The notes under the pieces: model-generated | Database searches by the model: none | The model's input: the letters and a program-made list of their open reading frames with translations, nothing else | What the model was told of the DNA's origin: nothing | Position numbers and translations under genes: made by a program | In this document: piece after piece, positions 1 through 9,691 of the stretch | How positions within the stretch are numbered: the first letter of the stretch is position 1 | How the letters are laid out: each line of letters starts with the position of its first letter | Source of the DNA: a virus | DNA: 23,866 nt | IMG/VR virus record: IMGVR_UViG_3300034092_002703 | Location: 1 to 23,866 of that record | Direction: 5' to 3' (one strand)

Positions 1-5
1 TGCCT

Positions 6-77
6 ATCCCGTGGCTGTGCGGTCAGCCCCCACAGCGCTGGATATATGACGCGCCCTGGAGCGCCACAGCACGGGAT
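6..77 (-). terminator. Imperfect inverted repeat after the large terminase gene
   Basis: Bases 6-13 and 15-19 can pair with 65-77 to give about 13 base pairs with one bulged base and a 45-nt loop. The right arm touches the stop codon of the terminase gene. There is no T-run after the stem on the minus strand, so this is only a weak candidate for a terminator or 3'-end-stabilising structure. Nothing else is visible in bases 1-76. Confidence 0.25.
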
Positions 78-1645
78 CACCTCACTGCAATCCCTCCACC
101 TTGTGCCACTGCCTTGTGGATGGTGAAGAAGTACCACAGCAGCTGATCAACACAGTCGCTGAAGTGTGTGGTCTCGGACTGATCAATGGATGGGTACCGA
201 TGGGTGAGCTCATACTTCTTATCCTTCTTGGTCTTACCTCGCTCAGTGATAGCGCCCGATGCCTGCATGCTGATCAGCGTCTTGGGGCATTTGTCTGCGT
301 TGAACCGGATAAGCTTAGACTGCTCATCAGTACCCTCCATCCAGGCTTTCATCTTCTCAAACTTCAGATAGTGTTCGGGTGGTACACCTGTGTAGCACTC
401 AATGACATTCCATCCCTTTGACCTGAACTGAGTGACTACGATATCCTTGTACCGTTGTGCGCTCTGACGTTCACCAACAGCGGTATGATCGTAGATGTAG
501 TACACCATCTTATTGAGATGTCCAGCATAAGTATTGCAGAACAGATCAATGCACTCCTTTAAGCCCATAGGATGTAGTGTGTAGAATTCATTGGTGAAGT
601 TGATGGTAGGTCTATCCTCGCCAATGATCTTATCATCTTGCACCACACACATGGGTGATACGCTATGCTGGTAATCCATGCTGATGTAGAACGGCTTATG
701 CGGGTTGTAGTCGCTGCCGCGCTCATGGTTGTAGAGATTGGTATTAGATAGCGATGGGTAGAAGGAATTTTCCGACCTGATTGGATCATCGTTCATAATG
801 GCCACATCAAATTCATAGCTGCTCATGGTGCGCTTCTTATCAGCCAACCACTTGGCACCCAGATTATCCTGGTTTTCCACCGCACTGGCTTCAGACACAT
901 ACAGCAGATCTTTGCGAAGGAGCTGCAAACGTTGGCGAATGTGCCTGATATAGCTTTCCACTTTCTTTTTGTTACGTCCAGCAGTAGGTAAGGCGTTGTA
1001 CAGATCAGTGAGGTGGAGCTGCAACCGGATCACGGTCTCAACTTTCTTCTGGTCCACCTTTTTGCGCATATCCAGGATCCATTTCAGTTCCAGATAATCA
1101 CCGTACTTATCCGTGGCATAGATCTTCGAAAGATACTCAGGTTTATGGCCAAAGAGCTTATCAAACCCTCTGAATGTTGGATACACCTCATCTTCAAGTT
1201 GGTTCTTGTCCATGAACTTGACCTCATCAAACACGCCTGATTGAAAGTCAAACGCATTGGCAGATCCGCGGTTGAATAGCGACACCTCCTGAAAAACCGT
1301 TCCATTGTGCCAGGCTATGGTCTTATCCCATTTTTTCAGTGAGTAGAGGCAGCTCGGCCAGCTAGCCGGTGGCCGCTTACCGATCACGTAGTGCTGATCC
1401 CGGTAGTAACCCACCATCTCCATGCCTTGGATAAATTTGGGCAGTATGTTCTTTTCAAGGGTCTCATAGTCTTTACCGAATAGCCCGGAAAGATGCCCGG
1501 GCATGGCCTCAGCCACCCTGGCCATCCATGGGCCAATGCCACCGACGGTTTTACCAGTACCCCGACCCCATAAGAGCAGCGTGCTATTCGCCTGCACCAT
1601 CTGCACCATCATCTGAGGCAGATTCAAGGTCACTATCTTCTTCAT
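77..1645 (-). CDS. Phage terminase large subunit (DNA-packaging ATPase/nuclease)
   Basis: Packaging motor subunit that hydrolyses ATP to pump DNA into the prohead and cuts the concatemer. Counted from the chosen start, a Walker A motif GRGTGKT lies at about residues 27-33, preceded by the adaptor-like stretch ending ANSTLLLWG. A Walker B-like GVFDEV lies near residues 137-142. The C-terminal half has acidic positions expected of an RNase H-like nuclease domain: the D in YISMDYQ, the D in YIYDHTA and the D in HFSDCVDQ. The length of 522 residues is normal. The frame stays open up to 1699, but that start would overlap the upstream gene by 116 nt. I chose the internal MKKIVTLNLP start; 1612 is also possible. 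It is the last gene of the visible block. Family sure, start uncertain. Confidence 0.9.
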   Translation of the reverse strand: MKKIVTLNLPQMMVQMVQANSTLLLWGRGTGKTVGGIGPWMARVAEAMPGHLSGLFGKDYETLEKNILPKFIQGMEMVGYYRDQHYVIGKRPPASWPSCLYSLKKWDKTIAWHNGTVFQEVSLFNRGSANAFDFQSGVFDEVKFMDKNQLEDEVYPTFRGFDKLFGHKPEYLSKIYATDKYGDYLELKWILDMRKKVDQKKVETVIRLQLHLTDLYNALPTAGRNKKKVESYIRHIRQRLQLLRKDLLYVSEASAVENQDNLGAKWLADKKRTMSSYEFDVAIMNDDPIRSENSFYPSLSNTNLYNHERGSDYNPHKPFYISMDYQHSVSPMCVVQDDKIIGEDRPTINFTNEFYTLHPMGLKECIDLFCNTYAGHLNKMVYYIYDHTAVGERQSAQRYKDIVVTQFRSKGWNVIECYTGVPPEHYLKFEKMKAWMEGTDEQSKLIRFNADKCPKTLISMQASGAITERGKTKKDKKYELTHRYPSIDQSETTHFSDCVDQLLWYFFTIHKAVAQGGGIAVR

Positions 1646-2222
1646 CGTATTCGATGTATTCTCCATGGGCACTTGGTTTGAGTAGGTTATCAGCTTCAAT
1701 GAGCGATTCGGCCAGTGATTTTTGAGTTACCGGTATTTGACCGTTTAATACAAACAGGATCTGAGCCGGTGGTGCTTCTTTGGCATCTTCTTCAACGGGT
1801 AGTGAGTTGAGCGCATAAGTGTAGTTATCAAACAACTTGGGCAGCAGCTCCAGCTGATCCTTTTCCTGGCATTTTTTGATCATCATACCAATTTCCTCGA
1901 TGTGGTGAGACACCAGGTATGCTTTGCTCAGTTTACGGGTGGCCCCAAATACCTTATGGCAGTCGTACATGTCCTGCTCGGCCCGGTAAGCCGTGATATT
2001 AAACTCAGACATCAGTTTTTCAACGATCTCATCCGTGGTATGCTTTCTGCTGCGGATAAGGGCATCAGTACGGATCAGCCGGGTGCATAGAAAATCCTGC
2101 GATTGGGTGAGTTTGATGTTATCATTCACCAGGTACTGCACCACTGCCTCTACATCATTTTTGGGCTGCCTTGTCTGCTTCAGCTTCTTCTTGAATATGA
2201 TCTGCTCCAAATCTTTGCGCAT
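1584..2222 (-). CDS. Putative terminase small subunit
   Basis: A 212-residue, charged, mostly helical protein directly upstream of the large terminase and overlapping it. Position and size fit a small terminase, which recognises phage DNA and regulates the large subunit. The N-terminal and middle parts could form helix-turn-helix-like helices (around TQSQDFLCTRLIRTDALIRS and the following ITAYRAEQDMYDCHKVF). The C-terminus is strongly acidic (EYDEEDSDLES...DDGADGAGE), which is common in packaging adaptors that contact partner proteins. I see no diagnostic motif, so the function rests on context. The start overlaps the upstream gene by 68 nt, which is long; a later start cannot be excluded. 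Confidence 0.6.
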   Translation of the reverse strand: MRKDLEQIIFKKKLKQTRQPKNDVEAVVQYLVNDNIKLTQSQDFLCTRLIRTDALIRSRKHTTDEIVEKLMSEFNITAYRAEQDMYDCHKVFGATRKLSKAYLVSHHIEEIGMMIKKCQEKDQLELLPKLFDNYTYALNSLPVEEDAKEAPPAQILFVLNGQIPVTQKSLAESLIEADNLLKPSAHGEYIEYDEEDSDLESASDDGADGAGE

Positions 2223-2820
2223 AGTGGTTGTATTCGTTCATGAATTTCTGTTTACGGGCGGCAGCGCCTACATTCGAGGGGTCTTTTTTCAGTGCCGTAC
2301 GCTCCCGCCTGATATACCTTCCAAGGATCTCCATGCGCTTTGCCGCTTTGAGGGGATCAACGATGTACTCTTCTTTTTTTGCTGCTGGCAGTGTTCCGTG
2401 TTCCAGATAGTGATTTCGCTTGGAATAGATGCTATAGCATAGATCATCCAGATCAAGGATCCGGTGAGCCGCTTCCCCGCGCTGATCATCATTGGCCAGC
2501 AGCATCAGTTGTGAACGCAGATCGTGCATTTCTTTAAAGGCTTTCAACCACTCTGCCCGCAAAGCCTTCAGTACATCATCGCTGGCAGCTTCTATCGGCC
2601 AGCTCTTCATCAGGCTGGATGCAGGGCGTTCTTCTGGTTTTACCACCTCTGTACCTGCCAGGATTTCACGCAGGGCACGTTCCAGGCGTTGCTGTTTGTA
2701 CGGCGTTCCTTTTTCGGCTGTGAATAGGTTTTTCAGCACAGGATCTTGCCCATGCTCGATGTAGAGGCGCACGCCTTCTATGTAGTCTTTGGATTGGAGC
2801 CAGTGAACAATGGATTGCAT
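2155..2820 (-). CDS. Hypothetical helical protein upstream of terminase genes
   Basis: A 221-residue protein rich in Lys, Arg, Glu and Ala, probably all-helical, with no transmembrane segment or motif I recognise. The frame is open to a TTG at 2847, but the ATG at 2820 (MQSIVHWLQSKDY) is preferred because it lies 3 nt after the second box of the phage-type promoter at 2824-2859. As first gene of the unit that carries both terminase genes it may take part in packaging or head completion. That is inference from position only. Confidence 0.75.
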   Translation of the reverse strand: MQSIVHWLQSKDYIEGVRLYIEHGQDPVLKNLFTAEKGTPYKQQRLERALREILAGTEVVKPEERPASSLMKSWPIEAASDDVLKALRAEWLKAFKEMHDLRSQLMLLANDDQRGEAAHRILDLDDLCYSIYSKRNHYLEHGTLPAAKKEEYIVDPLKAAKRMEILGRYIRRERTALKKDPSNVGAAARKQKFMNEYNHYAQRFGADHIQEEAEADKAAQK

Positions 2821-2823
2821 ACA

Positions 2824-2859
2824 GCAATTTCCCACCTGTCCGGACAATGTGAAAGGACA
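2824..2859 (-). promoter_or_regulatory. Phage-type promoter copy 1 (upstream of terminase unit)
   Basis: On the minus strand TGTCCTTTC (2859-2851) follows the TAG stop of the preceding gene immediately. After 19 nt comes GAAATTGC (2831-2824). The next ATG (2820) is only 3 nt further on, so transcription from here would give a leaderless mRNA. It is one of five matching elements in the window. Confidence 0.6.
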
Positions 2860-4680
2860 CTATTTGATTCGCTGGGCCTCAATATCAACGTAGCCGGCAT
2901 ACGGAAGGATCTCGCTGATCTTCTTGATCAGGTATGGAGTATTCTGGATCAGCAAAACTTTTGACCAATCCCACTGAATGTATTCGTGAAATTTCAGGTA
3001 CAATCTCCCTTTGATCAGTTCGTTCAGCTCGAGGGCCGGTAGCCAGTCTTTCCAGAACCGGTCATAGATACCGAAATCATCATCTCCCACTTTGTAAGAC
3101 AAAGACCACTCACCTACAGTGGGTAGTGTGCCTACGGGAGGGAATGAGGCGTTCAAGTTGTAGATGGAATTGGTGGCCAGCGGCATGGTACCGCCACCAT
3201 GGTAAGCTTTTTTCCCGCGGTAGAAAAACAACCGCGCTGGCCATGGCGTGAATTCGTCGCCGCCACTGGCATACCAATTGCCTTTTCGTTTTGCACTTAA
3301 AAAGTTACCTGCTATACCCACACCAGGCATCTCTTCCTGGGTAAGCAAACTCACCGCAAAATTGGAGATAATGGTCTGTGTCTGATTGCCGGGTAGATAA
3401 GAGCCGACATTGTACCAAACCGGAAACCAACTGTAGATGGTACCAGATCCGCCGCCGGCTTCTGCAAAGCTCATGCAAGCGTAGTAGATGTTTAGGTTCT
3501 TGACATAATACATCTGCTGCTGCCGTGACACACCTGGTGTTGGCAACGCGCTAAAGCTTAATACCGTGCCCATGTAGCTGTACTCTTCTTCGCTCGACAG
3601 CAGCGTAGTCGGGTTGTCATCTGCGCGCTCAAAACCATATATGGCAGGCTCGGCAGCTTTGTCAAACCTGATCGAGTAGCCAGGGCTGAAGTTCTGGGTA
3701 CGATCGACAGCTCCAGCGTTGGTGAGCTTGCTGAGTAGTACCACTTCGCAGGATTTGGAACGGTCGTTGATCACGAAGGCAATGGGCAGCAGCTTCTGCA
3801 GCTCCACCAAGAATTCACCGACGGTCATCACCGGCGGCACGTGCTGGTTGAGCTTAATCACCACCGGGTTCTTTGGAGCTATGGTGAAGGTAGGCGTGGC
3901 CAGCGGTCCGTTGATCGTTGGCACTTGCCAATCCACCGAGCGGTATGATTCAAAACAAATTTGCTTGAAATCCGGATCATCGAGGATCTCACCGCTGATG
4001 CTATATCCGTGCTCCAGGAAAATCTGCTTGATGATATATACAACGAACGGCTGGGGGCATAGCGAAATGAAGTTTTTCTCTCTGGCCAGCTGTAGCGTGC
4101 CGGAATAATCCTGCCAGCCGTTGATCCAGGTAACCTGCCCTTCTTTTTCGTAATCCATGCAATACATGGGAGCAAAAACATAGTCGCCATCATCAGCATC
4201 ATTGTAAGCCCAGGTATCATGGCAGTGCTTCCAAAATCCAGCAGTAACTAAGCTATAGCCAGACCAGGCAAAACTGCGATTACCGCCCAGCGCAAGATCA
4301 CTGAGCTTTTTAGCCTTTACACGCTGCCAAAACTCTGAGATGTTGGAAAGCAGGTGGCAGTCCAGATTACCTACATTGGCCTTATTCTGATCGGCGGTAA
4401 CTCCGTCCAGGATCAGTTTGCCGGCGGAGATCTGCATGCCGCTATCCTCCAGTACTACATCGTGCTGAAGCTCCTTTGAGATAGACAGCATATCAGGGTA
4501 GTTCATCAACCTCAAATTCCGGTCACTCAGGGGAAGGCTAAACGGGTAAGATATCTCACCCGGGATGCCATCTTTCCCATCACTGGTTTGATCTAAAAAC
4601 ACAGGTGATTGGCGCTCCCGTTGCAGCTGCGTACCAGGCTGCATATCCAAGTTCTCCGATCCTTTTTTTATGCTGATCAT
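2860..4680 (-). CDS. Large tail/baseplate-type structural protein (putative hub)
   Basis: A 606-residue protein with no signal peptide, many aromatic and Gly/Pro-rich loops (for example GGNRSFAWSGYSLV and SPGYSIRFDKAAEPAIYGF) and a predicted beta-rich make-up. This fits a distal tail or baseplate hub protein. The N-terminus (KDGIPGEISYPFSLPLSDRN) resembles the way host-contact or hub proteins of Bacteroidota phages begin, but I cannot name a family. The start is firm: ATGA overlap with the preceding gene (stop at 4677). A phage-type promoter follows directly after its stop codon, so it is probably the last gene of the portal-to-tail unit. Gene certain, function from context. Confidence 0.75.
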   Translation of the reverse strand: MISIKKGSENLDMQPGTQLQRERQSPVFLDQTSDGKDGIPGEISYPFSLPLSDRNLRLMNYPDMLSISKELQHDVVLEDSGMQISAGKLILDGVTADQNKANVGNLDCHLLSNISEFWQRVKAKKLSDLALGGNRSFAWSGYSLVTAGFWKHCHDTWAYNDADDGDYVFAPMYCMDYEKEGQVTWINGWQDYSGTLQLAREKNFISLCPQPFVVYIIKQIFLEHGYSISGEILDDPDFKQICFESYRSVDWQVPTINGPLATPTFTIAPKNPVVIKLNQHVPPVMTVGEFLVELQKLLPIAFVINDRSKSCEVVLLSKLTNAGAVDRTQNFSPGYSIRFDKAAEPAIYGFERADDNPTTLLSSEEEYSYMGTVLSFSALPTPGVSRQQQMYYVKNLNIYYACMSFAEAGGGSGTIYSWFPVWYNVGSYLPGNQTQTIISNFAVSLLTQEEMPGVGIAGNFLSAKRKGNWYASGGDEFTPWPARLFFYRGKKAYHGGGTMPLATNSIYNLNASFPPVGTLPTVGEWSLSYKVGDDDFGIYDRFWKDWLPALELNELIKGRLYLKFHEYIQWDWSKVLLIQNTPYLIKKISEILPYAGYVDIEAQRIK

Positions 4681-6119
4681 CCTACAGAAAGGTAAACGAA
4701 GTCAGTAAATGGGGTTTCCGAAAATCCACAGATAGCCTTCACCCTAACATATCCCAGCATACCAAATGTGGTGAACGTGTGTGTAGGACTGGAGGTATAG
4801 ATCACTTCCTGGACAGTAGTCTGAAGCAGATCCCAGCGCTCCAAAACGTACTGCACGTGGCCCGGGCTTCCTGTCCAGGTAACAACGCCTGCCGTATTGA
4901 TAAGCCCGGTCACCAGTGGGCATGATGGAAGTTCTCCAAAGTATATATCTGGCGAGTAAGACTCATTGACATATCCTGGCGTGAAGTCCACCGGAAAATC
5001 TTTAACCGGATCACCCTCGTTTCCGAGATCCACATTTGAGTTGGTGATCAGTACCGGTCTCCATCTTTTGAACTTCAATTGATATACCCGGGTGCTTACC
5101 ATCAGATCCCGCAGGCGATCGTAGGCATCAGGATCATCCATCAGTCCAACGGAGCCGGAGTAGGTTTCCTGTTCCTGGGTTTTTAGGTTTTCCTGCATGG
5201 TGGCCAGCTCAGTGGTCGAGTAGTAATCAGCGCCAATCATTTTCTCGGCAAACTGGCGCTCGTAGACGGTTTTTTTGTTCAGCTCGCCACGTAAGCGAAG
5301 GCTATCAAACCCGCCCAGTGAGTTAAACCAATGCAGCGTAGTGACGCTATACGTGTTGCGATAATCCACCACGTACTTGAACTCAGTGGTTACGTTCACC
5401 GTGTTAGCCACTACCCTCACGGTGTAGTAATGGACCACCTTGGTATCATCAAAATCTTTCAGCCCCAGCTGAGCACCGGTGGGTATATGGTAAATGCCGT
5501 ACTTAGGCACCGATCCAGCAAAGGGCATGGTAACAGCGTTGATGCTCGAGGTACCATCGGTGTAGTAAATGTTCACCTTGGCAGACATATTGGTCTGGTT
5601 GTTCAAACCCAAATGCAGATAGGTGAGCCAGGATTGCTCACGTGGTGCGATCAGTCTGCCAGTCTTCTGCCAGGTGAGGATCCCCGGAAAGTTCAAAAAG
5701 TATTTAGGGCCCTGCCAATGTTGGTAGGGGATACCTCCTTTTACACAGATGATAGATTCACTGAGGTCTGATGTCCATGCCGGGCTTGGCGCGGCTGTGG
5801 TGACCTCACGAAAATCAATATACAGCTGCCCAGCGTGCTCAAAGGCGGGTTCAATCACCGATGTGTTGATGGCTGGTAATTTGTAATCAATCAGCGAATC
5901 TAGTATCTTTTTGAGATCGATAGATGCCCGGCCAGCACTATCGGGGACCAGTGAAGTCTGGAAGATCTGCACAAAGCCAAACGTGCCAAACTTCCGGTGG
6001 AACATCCGCACGTCAATCCTTAGGCCCGGCGTTGTCAGGGCCGCATCTGTCTGGAACCGGTACACTACCGGGTTTCTGGAAAAGCACACCTCATAGGGCC
6101 GCTCTGTCATTTGCACCAT
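4677..6119 (-). CDS. Putative tail/baseplate protein with C-terminal beta-sandwich-like region
   Basis: A 480-residue protein that begins MVQMTERPYEVCFSRNPVVY, a style seen in phage tail-tip or fibre-associated proteins that start with a beta-domain. The last about 90 residues (from roughly GELPSCPLVTGLINTAG) read like a fibronectin type III-like sandwich, with alternating hydrophobic strands and the pattern VTWTGSPGHVQYVLERWD. The gene overlaps the next one by ATGA, which implies coupled translation and paired structural roles. No enzyme motif is visible. Function is inferred from position between the portal block and the putative hub. Confidence 0.7.
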   Translation of the reverse strand: MVQMTERPYEVCFSRNPVVYRFQTDAALTTPGLRIDVRMFHRKFGTFGFVQIFQTSLVPDSAGRASIDLKKILDSLIDYKLPAINTSVIEPAFEHAGQLYIDFREVTTAAPSPAWTSDLSESIICVKGGIPYQHWQGPKYFLNFPGILTWQKTGRLIAPREQSWLTYLHLGLNNQTNMSAKVNIYYTDGTSSINAVTMPFAGSVPKYGIYHIPTGAQLGLKDFDDTKVVHYYTVRVVANTVNVTTEFKYVVDYRNTYSVTTLHWFNSLGGFDSLRLRGELNKKTVYERQFAEKMIGADYYSTTELATMQENLKTQEQETYSGSVGLMDDPDAYDRLRDLMVSTRVYQLKFKRWRPVLITNSNVDLGNEGDPVKDFPVDFTPGYVNESYSPDIYFGELPSCPLVTGLINTAGVVTWTGSPGHVQYVLERWDLLQTTVQEVIYTSSPTHTFTTFGMLGYVRVKAICGFSETPFTDFVYLSVG

Positions 6120-6122
6120 ATC

Positions 6123-6590
6123 CTATTCCTCCCATGCGTTTATATCGTAATCTGGTTGATCAGTTGAAAAGCGCCAGGTGTACATCCAACCTATTGCACT
6201 TTGATCGGTAAGGCCTACCGGCTCCAGTGTTGGAGGTTGTAACCTTTTTACAAAGTAGCACTCATCGTTGTACTGCTCGCGGATCCGGGCCTCAAAATCG
6301 TACATGATCTCTTGGGTGAGCTTGGAAGCAGCATCTATGTCAGCATTGGTGCGCATAGCTGGCAGTTCTTTGAGAAACACCATGCTAACCGTCCAGATCA
6401 TGTATTCGTTCTGTATGGAGCTGGAAACGTCCATGATTTTCATGTAGACTTTCTTTCGCCCGTTCACAGTAGTCACCTCATCGGCTATACCCATTTGAAT
6501 GAATGCCACCCCGCCGTTGCCATGCAGCAGTTGTTTGTGCTTGGTAGCGAGATCCCTCAGGTAATTTTCTATGTCCTCAAAATATGTCAT
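6123..6590 (-). CDS. Small phage structural protein, possible connector or tail component
   Basis: A 155-residue soluble alpha/beta protein, acidic at its C-terminus, with no membrane segment and no motif I can assign. Its size and place, two genes after a presumed connector and just before the large tail proteins, would suit a head-tail joining or tail-terminator protein. It starts with an ATGA overlap with the upstream gene and stops 3 nt before the next, so it belongs to one tightly coupled unit with both. Confidence 0.65.
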   Translation of the reverse strand: MTYFEDIENYLRDLATKHKQLLHGNGGVAFIQMGIADEVTTVNGRKKVYMKIMDVSSSIQNEYMIWTVSMVFLKELPAMRTNADIDAASKLTQEIMYDFEARIREQYNDECYFVKRLQPPTLEPVGLTDQSAIGWMYTWRFSTDQPDYDINAWEE

Positions 6591-7381
6591 CGTTCCACAG
6601 TTACTTTATTGCGCTCCATTTCGATTCTTTCGGCCTCGACAACCGTTTCATTCAGCTCCATCAACACCGTGCCGACAAACTGATCCGCTACCTTGTCGAT
6701 ATCGCCCATATGCCCGCCTTTAGCGACTGAGCGCATGATCGACCAAAGACCATACAAGCTTTCCCCGCCGTCATTGTTATCGAAGACCTTGTGGTTACGG
6801 GCAATGATCGTTGCCCTGGCACCCTGGTAAAAGTGGAAGATGGCCAGCTTTACGTGGGTGGGCCATTTGGCTATTCTTTTCTGGTGGTAGCCGGTTGTAT
6901 TGGAGTTAAACGGCGTGCGAAAATCCCCATCTATATTCAGCTTGTAGTTATACTTCCACCGGCTCTTTTTGGGCCGGTAGATAATGGCTACAAAAGCATC
7001 CAGATTTTCTAGTTTTTTGTCCTTATCGTACTTGTTATAGTAAAACTCGGCGTTGCAAAACTCAGCCATTTTCAGGTTTTTCAGCTCCTCAGCCGGGCCT
7101 GCATATCCCTTATAGAAGGGCAGGAGGTTTTTGGATAGACTATTGCCTTTAAACAAGAACTCCGTGGCATCGAGTGCCGCCGGGATCAGGTTGGGGGATC
7201 TCATGCCAAAAAACTGCCACCAGGGGATGCCTGCCAGTGCCCGGAACAACATCAGTACCCCCCGGTCATTTTCATACTCGGTGAAAAACACTTTCATCAG
7301 CGGCAGGTAGTTTTTGCTGCTGATCTCGTTCCAGCTATCGGGAACGGCATAGCTCCATTTTTTGAAAAATGCTGACCTCAT
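6587..7381 (-). CDS. Hypothetical phage protein of the portal-tail block
   Basis: A 264-residue protein rich in aromatic and basic residues (e.g. IPWWQFFGMRSPNLIP, IIYRPKKSRWKYNYKL) with a helical, acidic C-terminus. I do not recognise the family. It overlaps both neighbours by 4 nt (ATGA type), so it is translationally coupled in the portal-to-baseplate unit and is probably virion-associated or an assembly factor. No catalytic motif or membrane segment is apparent. Confidence 0.7.
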   Translation of the reverse strand: MRSAFFKKWSYAVPDSWNEISSKNYLPLMKVFFTEYENDRGVLMLFRALAGIPWWQFFGMRSPNLIPAALDATEFLFKGNSLSKNLLPFYKGYAGPAEELKNLKMAEFCNAEFYYNKYDKDKKLENLDAFVAIIYRPKKSRWKYNYKLNIDGDFRTPFNSNTTGYHQKRIAKWPTHVKLAIFHFYQGARATIIARNHKVFDNNDGGESLYGLWSIMRSVAKGGHMGDIDKVADQFVGTVLMELNETVVEAERIEMERNKVTVER

Positions 7382-8355
7382 CTGATGAAGGTGAAAAATC
7401 CGCGGCCTTTATTGTGATCTACCCGCTCCGTTGTTGGGCTGGTGTAGAAATCGCTTGAAAAATATGTGGCGAACACAATGCCGCTGGCATTGGTGTCCAG
7501 GATCTTTTTGGCTTTTTTCAGGTAGGTCTGCCCATCCCTTTGGAGCGCATTCATGGTGAATGTCATCATATCAGCAGTAGGCTGGGCACGATCATTCCCG
7601 CTCCGATCGGCGTAGCGGTCATAGATGGATGGCCCCTTTTCGGTCATAGTGACTGTCTGCTTTTCAAAGGCGTGATGGATGGTAAAATGGCAGATGGCTT
7701 TTTTCAAATAGCCCACCACTTCTTTTTCCAGGGTTGTTGCGGCTGATGCTTTCAGCTGCGCAAAGAACGAAGTACCGATCAGTGAATTGATATAGAGCTG
7801 CTCCACATCATCCATGGTGGTCAGCAGGGCATGGTATGTGCGAAATTTTTGATCGATCCGGTAGTACTCGTTAAAGTCATGAGCAGATTTTATCAAGAAC
7901 CGGTTGCGATCAGTATAGGCCTGGGAAGAGGTATAGGTTGGGAAAGATGCTTTGTTATCTTCCAACCATTCCAACAGCGCTTCCATGCCTTGGGATGCTT
8001 TGATAGCGAGCGCATCTTTGACGCCGTCAAACTCCCAGCGGAAGGCGGATGGCATGTTATCTGTGGTGGTGCGCCTTACTCCTGCATCCGTGATCATGGC
8101 ATGCTGCATAGCCAGGTCATCGTAATAAGCAAAGGCTGCCAGGGGCTTTTGAATCTTTAGCAGCAGCTGAGCCTGGATGGAGGTAAGGGTATTGCCCACG
8201 TAAGCAGCAAGAATCTCATTAAAAAGCGGCTTACCAATTTTGGGTATGATGTGCGTGTACTCGGCCTCCGCGATATCGGGAAGTGAGCTATCTGAATCTA
8301 CACTCGCAATCCTCAGAACCTGTTTCACCTGTTGTATAGATGTGATCAGTGGCAT
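7378..8355 (-). CDS. Putative connector/structural protein next to portal
   Basis: A 325-residue protein directly after the portal gene. The N-terminus (MPLITSIQQVKQVLRIAS) followed by helices with AEYTHIIPKIGKPLFNEIL resembles conserved uncharacterised proteins of Bacteroidota phages and looks like the adaptor or connector proteins that begin with a short helical bundle. The rest is mainly helical with a central WLEDNKASFPTY segment. It ends with an ATGA overlap to the next gene. A head-tail connector role is inferred from size, fold impression and position. I cannot confirm the family. Confidence 0.7.
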   Translation of the reverse strand: MPLITSIQQVKQVLRIASVDSDSSLPDIAEAEYTHIIPKIGKPLFNEILAAYVGNTLTSIQAQLLLKIQKPLAAFAYYDDLAMQHAMITDAGVRRTTTDNMPSAFRWEFDGVKDALAIKASQGMEALLEWLEDNKASFPTYTSSQAYTDRNRFLIKSAHDFNEYYRIDQKFRTYHALLTTMDDVEQLYINSLIGTSFFAQLKASAATTLEKEVVGYLKKAICHFTIHHAFEKQTVTMTEKGPSIYDRYADRSGNDRAQPTADMMTFTMNALQRDGQTYLKKAKKILDTNASGIVFATYFSSDFYTSPTTERVDHNKGRGFFTFIR

Positions 8356-8356
8356 A

Positions 8357-9691
8357 CTATCCTCCTGTTTTTACTTCTTTTGTAGATCCACCTGTATCAA
8401 GGGTGGTGAGAACCAGTCCGGGAAACCGCCAAACGATATCCGCTGGCCAGCCGTTGACTTTTTTGACGATGTTAAGGATCCTGGAAAGCTGCTGGCGTTC
8501 AAATTCCTGGATCATCACCTGCACCAGTGCAGCTTCGCGGATGTTAGAGCCCGACCCAGCACCGCCGCTGTATGGGCCGCCTGGCGTGTCGGCCCCCATT
8601 AATGCCGGATTCATCATCAGGGCAAACAGGATTTCAGAATTGGCGGCAGCGCTGTCGGGCAATAATTCACCGGGTACAGTGCTATCTTGTATGGTTTCGA
8701 TCTTGAGATCCGAAACGGTTGTTTTTGAAATAGGATCAAATGATCCTGAGTTGAATATCGACTTATAGGCATTGTCATTGCCCACCAGGTATTTATCAAT
8801 GGCATCATAAACCTCTGCCCTTTTTTCCTCTTGGGTTTTCAGATCATAACCACTCCACTCATCGCCGAATACCCTTGTCCAGTAACTGTCGAATATAGTC
8901 ACCAGGTACTTGATGCGGATGTTGTTTTTAAACATCGTGGCTTTCATGGAAGGCACGTTCTTGGCGATATCCACCCATTTCTTTGCGGCGTACCATGTAG
9001 GCATGGAATAGTAATGGCGGTTCCATCCTGGCACACGGCCCGTGATAGAAAACTCCTTTCCTTTTCGCTGCTCGGGCTTCATGTTCAAGAGGTAGCTGGC
9101 CGTGCCTATTTCTGGAAGCAGGGTAAACTTGAGCAGGGTGTTATCGTTCTCTTTATTGGCTTTTGTCCAATCAGCTGCCAGGTAAGTGTGGGTGATGCGG
9201 CCGGCTTTGTCTTTTTTCGCATAGCGCATCTCGGTGACATCATCGCGGATCATCAGGCCGATCTTGGTGCCATCGTTGTTGAACTTCACCCGGCAATGGA
9301 AATTGGCAAACCCGATAACATCTTTTAAAAGTCCAAAAGACTGCATAAAGATGTTGCTTTCTTCCAGCCACTCTTCTATCTCGGGGTTGTTCACCGGCTC
9401 CAGCACTTCTTCACCCGATGGCTTGGTTTCAATCAATCTGAATGGCTTCACGCCCTTACCCAGTCCAAACCTCGCTTTACCGTCAATAGCGCCCATCAGG
9501 ACGCTACAATTCTCAATATCATCTACCATCTTCTTGGGCAGAAGATTATCCTGGCCCCAGCGAGCCCATTTATCGGTATCAAGCAAATCCGTTTCTTTCG
9601 GCTCTTTTGGGGCGGCCTGATTAGGGTCACCCGAGAGGCTGACAAATGCCACCCCTCTCGTTGAAAAGCCAAATCCGTTTTGAATAATCAT
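8357..9691 (-). CDS. Phage portal protein
   Basis: A 444-residue protein of usual portal length. Portals form the dodecameric ring at one capsid vertex through which DNA passes and to which the terminase and tail attach. Supporting features are an N-terminal region typical of portals (DNLLPKKMVDDIENCSVLMG), a long central wing/stem region, and the segment at about residues 365-390 with NPALMGADTPGG followed by SGSNIREAALV. This matches the portal hallmark where a helix after a Gly/Ser-rich loop lines the channel. It overlaps the upstream small gene by 4 nt and ends 2 nt before the next gene. There is no fusion to a protease or head-morphogenesis domain. Confidence 0.85.
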   Translation of the reverse strand: MIIQNGFGFSTRGVAFVSLSGDPNQAAPKEPKETDLLDTDKWARWGQDNLLPKKMVDDIENCSVLMGAIDGKARFGLGKGVKPFRLIETKPSGEEVLEPVNNPEIEEWLEESNIFMQSFGLLKDVIGFANFHCRVKFNNDGTKIGLMIRDDVTEMRYAKKDKAGRITHTYLAADWTKANKENDNTLLKFTLLPEIGTASYLLNMKPEQRKGKEFSITGRVPGWNRHYYSMPTWYAAKKWVDIAKNVPSMKATMFKNNIRIKYLVTIFDSYWTRVFGDEWSGYDLKTQEEKRAEVYDAIDKYLVGNDNAYKSIFNSGSFDPISKTTVSDLKIETIQDSTVPGELLPDSAAANSEILFALMMNPALMGADTPGGPYSGGAGSGSNIREAALVQVMIQEFERQQLSRILNIVKKVNGWPADIVWRFPGLVLTTLDTGGSTKEVKTGG